A stretch of 64,000 bases of DNA, taken from contig CM075777.1 in NCBI GenBank assembly GCA_037974665.1, positions 11,741,001 through 11,805,000 of the forward strand, read 5' to 3'. The notes below the pieces were generated by a model. It saw only the letters and a program-made list of their open reading frames with translations, made no database searches and was not told the DNA's origin. Source of the stretch: Ehretia macrophylla. Lineage: Eukaryota; Streptophyta; Magnoliopsida; Boraginales; Ehretiaceae. The position numbers and the translations under genes are program-made. Shown one piece after another: positions 52,301 to 60,826 of this stretch. Each line of letters opens with the position of its first letter. Positions within the stretch are counted from its first letter, which is position 1.

Positions 52301-55284
52301 GTCGTATCAGCATCAGATGGTAAGATATTTAAATTTGTCCAGTAGCCATTCAATATGCCGAGGCAATTTATATGTACATTAAAGATGGTCAAAGAGCAAA
52401 GTTCCCTTTCTTATAAACAAACCAAGCCTTTTCTCACTAGTTGGGGTCAGATTTCTTATAAATATATTTATAGAAAGCAAACCAGACCTTGTAATACTTG
52501 GTGCGGTGGGCTTAATGGATCCGAGATGCCACTAATTCCTGTTAAGGGTAATTTTTTTTTTTTTTGGCTAAGTTTGTTAAGAGTAATTCCCTCTGTTAGT
52601 TCGATGCACTTGAGATCTTGTCGATTATCTCTGTCCAAGTCCTAAGTCCTCCCTCTAACCTTCACACAGCTTCACACCTTTTGATTGGCACCTTCGTAAG
52701 TCTCCTAACTTGTCCAAACCATCTCGAATAGGTCGTACTATTTTGTCTTTAACTGGTACAACCTCCTCTTTTCCTTGAATGACATTATTTGTATTTTTTG
52801 TCATTTTTGGCATTCAGCGTTCTCATCTCATCTTGGCAATTGATACTTCAGTGTCCAACATTACGATCCATACAACAGAGCTGGTCTTATCACTATCTTA
52901 TAATGCTTCCTTTTATAAGTTATAGCATTCTCATCTCATCTTGGCAATTGATACTTCAGTGTCCAACATTACGATCCATACAACAGAGCTGGTCTTATCA
53001 CTATCTTATAATGCTTCCTTTTATAAGTTATGGATCATTTTCCTTGACATAGAAAAAGACTCATGGTGTCTTTCTCAATTTCGTCCATCCAGCCTTGAAA
53101 TGGACATGAATATTCTGTTCTTCTTTGACTATAGACTCGAGATATCTAAAGTTTTCTTTTTGTGGTGTCCTATTCTTGCTCAACTTGCATTCCATACATT
53201 CCATCTTTGTTTTACTTAGCCTAAGGCCCTTTTCTTCAAGAGTCTCCTCTATACTTCGAACTTAATATTCACACCATCCCTAGACAATGTTATTTATGAA
53301 CACTCCATGTGTATTTACTCTTGGTTCTCTTGGTATTGCTTTATTATTCTCCTTAAAGAGAAAAGATAGCCTTTATTATCTATCTCCTGGACATATAACC
53401 AAAGTACTCCTTGTGAAACATTTTTAACCTTTATCAATCTCCTTTTAGTCAACCTTATTTATAATTTTCTAGTGTGGCTTATTACTTTAGTCCCAGGAAC
53501 ATTCCCATTGTTCTTGTAAATGGGTATTAGAGTACTTTTCCGTCATGCATTTAGCATTTTCTTGCTCACCATAATTACATTAAAAAGCCTTGTCAGCCAA
53601 AATAGACCCTATTCACCATGCACCTTCAAACCTCAATAAGAATACCATTCAATGCTGCAACCGTCCCATTTTTCATCTTTGTGAGTGCCTACTTGGCCTG
53701 TGTTTTTCACCCATGGCACCCTAAACTCTGCCAACGTTCCTTTATCTCTTCCTTGATGTCCTTTTCATCCTTACCTTCTTATCCCGGTTTTTATGAGCTT
53801 GAGCAACTCATTTTTTGCTTTTTCAATGTTTAGTCGCCTAATAAATCCTCACATGGCTTTGTTTTAGCCTCATTAATTATGTTGGCTCATTTCTTAGTCT
53901 CTTTTTAGCAGTGTCTCTTAAATTTTACCTGGTCTTGCACGCCATTGCTTCACTACGTTAACTACCATGACTCATTGTCTAGGCCAGTGTACCCCGTTTT
54001 ATAGATGGTCCTAAAACTTGCTTTCCTACTCTTCTGATACAATCTGTTGCTTTCCTTTTAAAGATTGTCTTAAAACTCTTGATACAATCTGCTACTTGAT
54101 CCCATATATTATTAGCAGTCATTGACCTCCATAAACACATTTCTTTGATGCTTGCTCTTTAATGGTATCTGCTTCTGACCTATAAAACTTTGCTATTTGT
54201 CATTGACCATATACACCCTTTTTTTCCTAGCCCTCTTTTGAAGGTGTATGTTCAAACTCAACAATCTGTGTTGGGTCGTCAAAATCTCTATTGGGATAAC
54301 CTTGCAACAACATCATACGCCACTGAAAGTCCAATATAGTCTTTCATTATTTTTGTCGTTTTTTGCCCTTGTATTCTTTTTGATGAGTTTGACCCTGTAC
54401 CCTGCACACAGACTCATGTAGCCATCTGCGACTTCCCTTACATGAACATTCAAGGGCCCTATTTAAGTCCCATCCTAGAAAAATTCTCTCTTTGTGATAT
54501 CCTTTGCACTAGTCTTCCAAGTCCTTCCAAAACTTCTCGAAATGGTCTCCTAGTTTAACATGAAAGGAATAGGGTGCTAATATTGTCTACAGTCTCATCT
54601 CCTACTTCTACTTTGACTGCAATATTCCTCTCATCTCTTGATGGTCATATCCTCCTTTAGGCTTTTTTTACAACTATGCCAACCCCATTCCTTGATCCAT
54701 GCTTTCCCAAATGAGAATCGCCACGTCTTTTAAATGTCCTTAGCTCTCTCTTCTATCTATTTTGTTTCTTGTGTGCAAGTTATGTCAGTCCTCATTTTCA
54801 TTGTACCCACCACCTACATAAGCTTTCTTGTTAAACGGCTGATGTCCAACGTCTTTAATCTAGTCTTCTGTAGGACTAGCTTCTTTACCCACCTTGAAGG
54901 TCCAAGAACCCTTGTCTATTTGACACTACACGCAGGCACCAATGCAGGTCTGCTTGCTCTCTTAACACTATACTTGGACAATACAAAATGTTGCTACTAG
55001 GGGATGCCCTATGGTGATAGATGTCTCAAATCCAACGTTTTTTGAAAGAACTGTCATGCTACCTATCTGCAGTTCTGCAATTATGAAACCTAGACCTCTT
55101 TGAACCATCATTCTTTTTCACTCTGACCACATAAATTTTGTCGTTCTTTTTTCCTGTTAGAACTCAAATACTATGATATTATCAGATTGACACAGTCTGG
55201 TTTCTTCTTGTGTCAAACATTAACAGAATTCACTACATGTACCAAAGGTTCTTTTGTGTTCTTTTTGTCTTTCCTACAATCCAT

Positions 55285-55319
<35 letters not shown>

Positions 55320-56869
55320 CACCTGTGCCTAATACTGGTACCACCATGGCTTTATCTTCGATTTTCATTAATTGTCAAAGGCCCTCCTTTGATGTCCGTA
55401 GTATAGAACCACAGAAGTACTTATACCATATCTCTCTCTTTTCTTCCCCCAACCACGACACGCATACACGCATACACGCATACACACTATATATAGATTT
55501 TCCTATTTGAGTAGACAAACGAACTAGCACCTCAGAGTTAATACATTGCAAGGAGATGAGTTTTGTTGATAATATTATTTCCATTCCAGCTGTTACAGAA
55601 CGCTCATCCACTTTCCTAATATTTCTTCACAAATACTATCACTCCTATTTGGATTGGATTCAAAAGATACAAGACGTCCCACTTTGGCGCCCACTTATCT
55701 TCAAACATAATAAGTGAACACTCTTGACCTAAAACAATGTGCTCAGCTCAGTCGAACATAGGCATTCATATTGACACAGAGGAAGCATCTCTTACCATGG
55801 ATTGGCGATGCTTATTAAGAATATAAAAGGTCGGAACGTTTGGGAGAACTTGTTTTGGGGGAATTTGTTACTGGACTGATCGGTCTTTGAACTGTAGCAT
55901 CCAGCTCGGTTTTGGGAGCTGAAGTAACAACACTATTAAATAACTTTTTTTTAAGTTCAACAGGTTTCCTTTTTTTGATCAAAGTTTGACGGATTTCGGT
56001 CAGTTATATACACTTACTCCTAACTGTACACTAACACAATTTATTTCTTGTGGTATTGGTTTGAAAGCTAATTTTCTGGTGGTGTCAGATGGTGGATGTG
56101 GATTCATTTATGGCTATGGTAGATTCTAATCGCATTGTGGTTGAGAGAAGGTTGTCCTAGTAGTGTGGCTTTCTATAGGAATTGGAAATGATGTGCATGG
56201 TTTCTCTTAGACGAGTGTGAAGGAGGTTTTTCGGTAGGGGAAATGCTATTAGTGCTCAATAACTAACGCACGACAAATTCTCTTAAGCCCTTTGTCGGGA
56301 AACACAAACTAGAGAAAATGAAACAAAAGGATTAGAATGTGATCTATCAGAAAATAATAAAAGGAAAAGATATGAGAATGATACTTTAGCCGTAAAAGGG
56401 GGAGTAAGCTTCAACACTGATGCTTGTTTATGTGTAATGTTTGTGTGAAGAAATTTCGGGTTTTTTTTTTCTTTTTTTCCTTTTGTTTCTGTTGAGCGGT
56501 TTTTTGGGGGCATGAGGGTTGGGACAGCAAGGTGGTTTGTAACTGGGACTGCATATTCATATAATGAAGAAAGCTTTCTCTTACTATCATGCACCTATGA
56601 GTATGTGTAAACTCTGCCCCAATTAGAAGTTGAAGTCTCATGATTTATCTTATCAATTTTTTCCCATCTTTGCATGCCCGCTTCAACATTTAATTAATTG
56701 TAGTCATTAAACTTCTTCAGGTGGATTTCTTGCTAATGTGACTTTAAAAGGGATGGATTTTGAGTCTTCCTGTGAGAGTGTTCCGTGCTCCACTCCGCGT
56801 GGAGCAAGGGAGTCCGCTGCTGCTCAGATGATTACCAAACTGCGGGCGATGGCCAGCCAAACCCTCTAG
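34157..56869 (+). CDS. Large ten-exon gene, repeat-rich protein with dsRBD-like C-terminus (spliced)
   Basis: Exons: 34157-34315, 38629-39154, 43288-43435, 45000-45110, 45371-47684, 49730-49963, 50933-51002, 51682-51866, 52253-52319, 56721-56869. Every junction is GT-AG and phases match, giving 3963 nt and 1320 residues. Two adjacent ATGs open the frame; the first is taken. Residues 1-315 look globular (LHAVVLLYNYYHKKHHPK, WFSR end). Residues 316-1086 are Ser/Glu/Asn-rich with tandem repeats, probably disordered. Residues 1165-1249 are charged (IEDQIALCEKSIQRIL). Residues 1250-1314 resemble a dsRNA-binding domain, with ELDDICCENNWFLPKY then a beta part and ARESAAAQMITKLR, but the usual GPxH loop and Lys pair are missing. 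I recognise it as a plant protein of unknown function, probably nuclear; no role is claimed. Confidence 0.87.
34316..38628 (+). other. Intron 1
   Basis: 4.3 kb. The first 480 bases belong to copy B; then comes unique sequence with a long inverted-repeat element at 35851-36578. No other gene seen inside. Confidence 0.8.
35851..36578. mobile_element. Long inverted-repeat (foldback or MULE-like) element in intron 1
   Basis: Outer ends are TGTTGGTATA and TATACCAACA. About 165 bp at each side (35851-36015 and 36414-36578) are inverted copies, for example CACCTCATAATAAGTATCG against CGATACTTATTATGAGGTG. The roughly 400-bp centre has no ORF. No convincing target-site duplication was found at these ends. 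Long terminal inverted repeats suggest a MULE-type or foldback element. Confidence 0.8.
38629..39154 (+). CDS. Exon 2
   Basis: Acceptor CTTTAG|TTGCAC; reads LHAVVLLYNYYHKKHHPK, then VSFSKLVVALKPALVAYM and ISKVAVLLVDSSKENCF, ending in a basic segment (KRKRNSKRQS, a possible nuclear signal). Donor ACAG|GTATAT leaves phase 1. Confidence 0.9.
39155..43287 (+). other. Intron 2
   Basis: 4.1 kb, AT-rich. A G/T-rich stretch at 42360-42680 gives chance ORFs on both strands. Nothing else recognised. Confidence 0.75.
43288..43435 (+). CDS. Exon 3
   Basis: Acceptor GAACAG|GTATTG completes a Gly codon. Encodes DLMVLERHLTYSLSKEKTSA and CTQSTNQEFQVPLGDTIE. Donor GAAAG|GTTTAT leaves phase 2. Confidence 0.87.
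43436..44999 (+). other. Intron 3
   Basis: 1.6 kb; carries a Harbinger-like MITE at 44289-44685. Confidence 0.75.
44289..44685. mobile_element. PIF/Harbinger-like (Tourist-type) MITE in intron 3
   Basis: 397 bp with terminal inverted repeats GGCTCTGTTTGACCTA and TAGGCCAAATAGAGCC, flanked by TAA on both sides (44286-44288 and 44686-44688). A 3-bp TAA/TTA duplication is the Harbinger signature. Internal sequence is AT-rich with no ORF. Confidence 0.85.
45000..45110 (+). CDS. Exon 4
   Basis: The acceptor chosen is GAGTAG|TTTGCAG; it keeps the frame LQGPLVKRSSAGWTNTQVIE, whereas the AG eight bases downstream gives a shifted frame. Ends YAKIMSSWFS plus AG before GTACAA. A diverged copy of this exon is at 60602. 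Confidence 0.82.
45371..47684 (+). CDS. Exon 5, giant repeat-rich exon
   Basis: 2314 bp, 771 codons without a stop. Starts GELSPTSLQ-like (REL after splicing) and ends GGANVE before GAG|GTAACC. Contains two 159-bp (53-residue) repeats at 45414-45731 and three 396-bp (132-residue) repeats from 45840. Composition is rich in Ser, Glu, Asn and Lys and low in hydrophobics, as in disordered regions. Confidence 0.92.
45414..45731 (+). repeat. In-frame 159-bp tandem duplication, two copies
   Basis: Copies start at 45414 and 45573 (MENIAEKEVSESGNLVVESL in both). They are almost identical at DNA level, so the duplication is recent. Confidence 0.93.
45840..46990 (+). repeat. In-frame 396-bp tandem repeat, three copies
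   Basis: Units start at 45840, 46236 and 46632 (TEGRKDDLHGSQSANVKE and variants); each carries the motifs SQGLKEEMMDI and SRCDNQI. The third unit decays at its end and has lost internal pieces. Unit length is exactly 132 codons. Confidence 0.92.
47685..49729 (+). other. Intron 5
   Basis: 2.0 kb; contains a plastid-derived insertion near its middle (48401-48554). Otherwise nothing recognised. Confidence 0.75.
48401..48554 (-). pseudogene. Nuclear insertion of plastid 23S rRNA DNA (NUPT), rearranged
   Basis: 48401-48516 matches the reverse complement of plastid 23S rRNA: TGGACCTCCACGTAGTTTCA, ATCCTGGTCATGGATAGATC, TTCGGGTCCATAAGCAGTGA and GACTCGCTTTCGCTACGGCT appear in the right order with few changes. 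48514-48554 repeats two of these pieces in swapped order (GGTCATGGATAGATCA, then TAGTTTCACCAAAACTTCAT), so the insert is rearranged. It is a fragment, not an rRNA gene. Confidence 0.88.
49730..49963 (+). CDS. Exon 6
   Basis: Acceptor TGTACAG|CTAGAG; encodes LETAQSMKSGGTECRVDI through LSQAALRVLSQKREKL. Donor CTG|GTAATA. Phase 0 at both ends (78 codons). Confidence 0.87.
49964..50932 (+). other. Intron 6
   Basis: About 1 kb, no feature recognised. Confidence 0.75.
50933..51002 (+). CDS. Exon 7
   Basis: Acceptor TTGCAG|AGCAAT; encodes SNQQREIEDQIALCEKSIQR plus ILD. Heptad-like spacing suggests a short coiled coil continuing from exon 6. Donor GATG|GTACAT leaves phase 1. Confidence 0.87.
51003..51681 (+). 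other. Intron 7
   Basis: 0.7 kb, no feature recognised. Confidence 0.75.
51682..51866 (+). CDS. Exon 8
   Basis: Acceptor GCATAG|GTAATG; encodes NEDNLGLKIDTIIDCCSEVL through LSEAVLFGQYACQ. Donor CAG|GTAAGC, phase 0. Confidence 0.88.
51867..52252 (+). other. Intron 8
   Basis: 386 bases, no feature recognised. Confidence 0.75.
52253..52319 (+). CDS. Exon 9, start of dsRBD-like domain
   Basis: Acceptor GGCAG|GAGTTG; encodes ELDDICCENNWFLPKY and VVSASD. This matches helix 1 and strand 1 of a dsRNA-binding domain. Donor ATG|GTAAGA leaves phase 1. Confidence 0.87.
52545..55150 (-). mobile_element. Degenerate LINE (RTE-like) antisense in intron 9
   Basis: On the minus strand: endonuclease remnants near 54690 (RNGVGIVVKK) and 54480 (FLGWDLNR), RT-side remnants LRLSKTKMECMECKLS near 53210 and IVIRPALLYGS near 52880, a C-terminal RWFGQVRRLTKVPIKRCE near 52700, and a poly(A) run at 52551-52564. 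Stops and frameshifts abound. TTCCTGTTA at 52536-52544 and 55151-55159 may be the target duplication. Motifs fit RTE-clade plant LINEs as I remember them; the clade is less certain than the LINE call. Confidence 0.82.
52820..53032. repeat. 108-bp tandem duplication inside the LINE
   Basis: TTCTCATCTCATCTTGGCAA starts at 52820 and again at 52928; copies are nearly identical, so the duplication is later than the LINE's decay. Confidence 0.9.
55288..55316. repeat. (TC)n microsatellite
   Basis: 29 bases of perfect TC repeat inside intron 9. Confidence 0.9.
56721..56869 (+). CDS. Exon 10, end of dsRBD-like domain, stop codon
   Basis: Acceptor CTTCAG|GTGGAT; encodes GGFLANVTLKGMDFESS, then PRGARESAAAQMITKLR and a TAG at 56867-56869. 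Matches strands 2-3 and helix 2 of a dsRNA-binding domain. Phase agrees with exon 9. Confidence 0.88.
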
Positions 56870-57164
56870 AGGGCAAATAGTAGAGAGAAAACACCACCAC
56901 CATAGCTTCTCTAGTTGAGGTTTTATTACATTTGAATTTACTGGAGGTACTTAGGGCTATGTTACTGTCAAAACTTGTGCGGTATCACTTTTAACTACAT
57001 ACTATTGCATGTTTTAAAATGTATATGAACCGCATTTACCATGTCTTTGGAGAAGTATCTCTCCACTTGTGTTGGCAGTGTGGGGTGAATAGAGGTGTTC
57101 ATGTTAGAACACTTGCAGTATTTGAAACTTACTTTCTGTAAAATAGGGAAAACACTCTGATGGA
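56870..57164 (+). other. Probable 3' UTR and downstream sequence of the large gene
   Basis: AT-rich sequence after the stop codon; the polyadenylation site is not determined. Confidence 0.4.
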
Positions 57165-57320
57165 AGGGATGCAACAGTAAAGTTAGCGTCGTGTGGCTTG
57201 GAAGTCACGGGTTCGAGTCATAGAAACAACTCTTACAATATTCAAGATAAGACTGTGTACGTACAATAGATCTTAAAGTGGGTGTAATCTTTTCTAAGAC
57301 CTGCGCATAGGGAGTTATGG
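57165..57320 (+). mobile_element. Relic Au-type SINE
   Basis: The order GTGTGGCTTGGAAGTCACGG, GTTCGAGTCATAGAAACAAC, AAGACTGTGTACGTACAATA and GACCTGCGCATAGGGAG follows the plant Au SINE consensus with many substitutions. Box B GGTTCGAGTC is at 57210-57219. Target duplications are not recognisable, so the copy is old. Confidence 0.75.
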
Positions 57321-57629
57321 ATAATTGTATTAAAGTATGCCTGTATGTGATGTGTGTTAATGATCCTTTCCCTTTCAGTTGATTGCAGAGCATGGACTGA
57401 TCATAGATTCCCCAAGCATCATATACTCGCCTTAGAAACAAACAAGTCCAACAAGATTAACACACAATATGGACATTGAAATTACTTCATCAAATTTATA
57501 AACCTTCGAATACAGGTTTCTTGTATTGACAAGAGAAAGATGCACTACAATGTTCCAACACAACCGCAGGTTGAATGACTGGACTGGTAATGATATGTAA
57601 CAGCAAAATACTTAACTAACTGGAGGTAG

Positions 57630-58355
57630 CTAACCACCCATAGGCGGCCGAGGACCATAAGGAGGTAGAGGACAATCAGGAGGATGCGCACCGCCTATTG
57701 GTGGAGGGTGTGGCTGCGGAGGAAATGGCTTTGGAGGGAAGGGCTTCGGCGGGAAGGGGTGCGGAGGCTTTGGTGGGAATGGGGGGAAGGGGTGGGGAGG
57801 CTTTGGTGGGAAGGGGTGCGGAGGCTTCGGTGGGAACGGCGGGAAGGGGTGGGGAGGCTTCGGTGGGAACGGCGGAAGTGGTGGGAATGGAAAGGGTGGC
57901 AAGGGCTGTGCATACCCGCAAATTCCATATAAGCAAAGGCTTGGAAATTTGCATCGACGTTGGCAGCCACCACAATGAAATGGATTGATACTCGTATCAA
58001 TACATAGTCCTCCACAACATTGCCAAGTGAATGGACATCTAATCCCACATAAACCACAATTATTAACATCTGAACTAACATCAACACAACGGTTCCTACA
58101 ACAAAGTCGTTTGATTCTTGGTGGAAACTCTCCTTGGTTACATATCCATGGCCTACGCCAGCACCCAATGGCTCGTGGATTCATCACCCTTCTAAGCCAT
58201 TGAGACGTCGAGTTCACATTCATTGCATTATGTTGTAGTCCTTTGAGTATTATTGAGCTCCCATTAACTCTCCCACTATGTAATAATTGTGGTTGCAATA
58301 AGAACACAATGATCAACAATAATATTATGGTTTGTGTACTAGCTAAATATTGCAT
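57630..58355 (-). CDS. STIG1-like secreted cysteine-rich protein with proline-rich tail
   Basis: 241 residues, single exon, ATG at 58355. Residues 1-27 are a signal peptide (TIILLLIIVFLLQPQLL core). Residues about 64-150 form the STIG1 domain with 16 cysteines in the family pattern: CCRNRCVDVSSDVNNCGLCG, then CPF, CCGGLCID and HCGGCQRRC. Residues about 152-241 are an extension of PPHPFPPKP/PPFPP repeats ending DCPLPPYGPRPPMGG. STIG1 proteins act outside the cell; the tomato and petunia founders are stigma-secreted and affect exudate or pollen-tube growth. Family members usually end soon after the Cys domain, so the extensin-like tail is unusual and could tether the protein to the cell wall (inference). 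Frame intact. Confidence 0.92.
   Translation of the reverse strand: MQYLASTQTIILLLIIVFLLQPQLLHSGRVNGSSIILKGLQHNAMNVNSTSQWLRRVMNPRAIGCWRRPWICNQGEFPPRIKRLCCRNRCVDVSSDVNNCGLCGIRCPFTWQCCGGLCIDTSINPFHCGGCQRRCKFPSLCLYGICGYAQPLPPFPFPPLPPFPPKPPHPFPPFPPKPPHPFPPKPPHPFPPFPPKPPHPFPPKPFPPKPFPPQPHPPPIGGAHPPDCPLPPYGPRPPMGG
57676..57900 (-). repeat. Proline-rich coding minisatellite
   Basis: Short GC-rich units encoding PPKPPHPFPP and KPFPP are repeated at least six times within the STIG1-like gene. G-rich on the plus strand, it creates long chance ORFs in the other frames. Confidence 0.85.
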
Positions 58356-60011
58356 CTTTTCAGATGCATTAGCAGCACAATCAATGAACTTTTATGGATA
58401 TTTATGTGATGAATTTAGGTGATGTGTTAATATCTTTTCTCTTATTGTAGTTTTATTAGTAGATGATTCATGATTATACATAGGGTGATGTATAATATCT
58501 TTTGCTATAAAGTAGCCTAGAGACGTTCATGATTTTATTGAGGGGTTGCTTGAGAACTCATGTTGTGGGTGGTAGGCATGGCGTGGTGTAATTACCATTT
58601 ACGTGATGGAAGGGAGGGTTACTTTATGCATGTTAACTGTTTAAGAGAGTTACAGTGCGAGACACCCTTAGTCCTGTTAGGCTTCACTTTTTAAAACCGT
58701 TTATTAGAGCAAGGTTTATGTCGGTCCTTCATTTTTTCTTTGTATGGTAAAAATTTATGTATTAAATGACAAATCTTTCATTTATATAGTAAAAAATTCT
58801 ATTATATAAAGAAGGTCGAAGGTTAAACCGGTGATATATGTAGCAATTCTCGCCAATTATGATATTTCTTTGCTATTTTTTTCTCTCTTATCTTCTCTTT
58901 GCAGTCTTCTTTCTTTGCTTTTTGGGAGAAGTTGAAGACATTGTCGAATAAATAAATAATACCGCTCTATAATATATTAAACTTTTAAATGAAGTGATAA
59001 CGATATATATCAAAGTCAAATATCAAATTATTTGGGACAAAAAAGATTTCCCTATATGCATGTAAAGTCCCTCTCCAATAGTTTGAACTCTTAGATAAAT
59101 TGATTTTTTTTCGTAGAGGGCGTTGATGGTTTAAGTGTGATATGTAAGTATATCTTAACAAGTCATATGGCATCGCCATGCCAAACTTAGCCAAAATCTA
59201 GCATGCCAAATGGGGTTATATGGTTGTTCCAAGTCTAATGGCAAAGCTACGTTCTTTACAATCATGTCATCCTTTAATATTTTCTTCAAGATTTTTTTGA
59301 GACCACACAAGATGTTAACCAGTGTTTTCCGCAAGGCTACCCGGAATGACAACTTCGAATTAGTACTTAGTATTATGTAAGAAATGTAAAATAAAAAATC
59401 TATTTTATTTCTTTTTATATTATAGTGTGTGAATTATGTACAAAAGCGAATTCATTCAACACCAATGTGTTAGAAAATCATATAGAGTATATTAAACATT
59501 AAAATATAGGATCGGTCATCTATCATGAGAAAAAGAATCAAGTCTAACACACGAGCTGACTAATCCACAACCTTATTTGCTTTTTCTATAAATATAATTG
59601 AGAGTAGATCTCTCAGTATTGGAACCTTGATCATTTGCTTTCTACGTTAACTTAGTCAAAAGTCATTATTTCCCAAGTAAAGTATTTCTAATGCCATTAA
59701 ACTATTTTCCGAGTTCCTGTTTTGACCATTCATTTATATTTAGTTCTAAAAGGATTATTAGTTTATTAATTGGGTTTTTTTTTTAATCATTTCAATCATT
59801 TTTATGTTAAAATAGACTAACTATTACCGACAAAATTATACTAATTACATTTTTGTCACCAAATAAAACTTATATTTGTAATTCTGACCCAATTGTTTAA
59901 AACCCCATAAAAAATATTTTTACTATGGCTTGAACCCAGGTCATCTATTTTTAATTAATCTATATGTAAATTAAAAGACATTAGCACTAGGATACAATGC
60001 ATTTGTTGGTT
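58356..60011. other. Non-coding stretch upstream of the STIG1-like gene
   Basis: AT-rich. The first few hundred bases should hold the STIG1-like promoter; a TATA-like CATAAATATCC (minus strand) lies about 45 bases before the ATG at 58396-58408. Nothing else recognised. Confidence 0.4.
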
Positions 60012-60014
60012 TAA

Positions 60015-60443
60015 GGCTCCGTTTGTTTGCTGTAAAATATTTTCTCAAAAAATATTTTTAGAATTTTATGGTATTTAGTAATACCGAAAAATTGATCAAC
60101 TGTAAAATATTTTTCGCTCAACAATTGCGGCTGCTTTTTCTTAATTTTACGATGTTTGGTAACACCGAAAAATTGATTGATCATAAAATATTTATCAGTC
60201 AACAATTGCGACTAGTACAAAATTCTAAAAAATGTTTTCATTTCCTTTGGGAGAAGAAAACATTTTACGGAATTCACGATACATCTAAACACCAGAAAAT
60301 ATTTTCCAATATTCTATTTTCCAGAAAAATATTTTTCTCCAATAAATTATTTTACAGCAAACAAACGAAGTCCTGTAAAATATTTTATTTTTCAGAAAAA
60401 TATTTTTTACAAACAAATTATTTTACGGCAAACAAACGGAGCC
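60015..60443. mobile_element. PIF/Harbinger-like MITE
   Basis: 429 bp with terminal inverted repeats GGCTCCGTTTGTTTGC and its complement (GCAAACAAACGGAGCC, one base different in the longer arm). TAA flanks both ends (60012-60014 and 60444-60446). The interior repeats TAAAATATTTTTC-type motifs in both orientations, so the whole can fold into hairpins. No ORF of its own. Confidence 0.87.
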
Positions 60444-60477
60444 TAAGTTGTAGATAAATAAACACATATAACGTATA

Positions 60478-60580
60478 GACACTCACACATATTATATGCA
60501 CACACTAAACAGCCACATATATTATACACATACACACACATACATGCATACATATATATATATGTTTGCATGTATACATA
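60478..60580. repeat. CA/TA-rich simple repeat
   Basis: Runs of CACACA and ATATAT between the MITE and the exon-4 copy. Confidence 0.7.
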
Positions 60581-60601
60581 TGTGGGTAGGGATGGGGTTT
60601 T

Positions 60602-60826
60602 TAGCTGGTTGGACAAATACAGAAGTAATCGAGTATTATCACATGCTTCCTTATGCCAAGATCATGTCAAGTTGGTTTTCAAGGTATAATTGATGTTATT
60701 TAACAACTCCTTGGTAGAATTTCATATTAGTCTGTTACTTTTTATATATGTTGTTTGATTTTCCTTCTTTTATCCACTTATGGTTGTTATTATCTGTTTG
60801 CCATGGATTTTGTCATCGTTGTTGAT
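60602..60826 (+). pseudogene. Stray copy of exon 4 and part of intron 4 of the large gene
   Basis: About 225 bp matches 45040-45262, across the exon-intron border. It keeps AGWTNTEVIEYYHMLPYAKI, MSSWFSR and a donor-like AAG|GTATAA. The upstream part of the exon and its acceptor are missing. It contains intron sequence, so the copying was at DNA level, not from mRNA. No neighbouring exon copies were found. Confidence 0.88.

Larger units (their letters stand above)
52320..56720 (+). other. Intron 9
   Basis: 4.4 kb, inflated by an antisense LINE (52545-55150). Also holds a (TC)n tract and a CATACACG short repeat near 55460-55485. Confidence 0.8.

Noticed and set aside
55187..55611. ORFs around the (TC)n tract in intron 9
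   Set aside because: Simple-sequence content and no motif; consistent with intronic sequence.
57684..57988. Plus-strand ORFs opposite the STIG1-like gene (Gly/Arg/Trp-rich)
   Set aside because: They are the complement of the proline-rich minisatellite; low complexity and no conserved motif.
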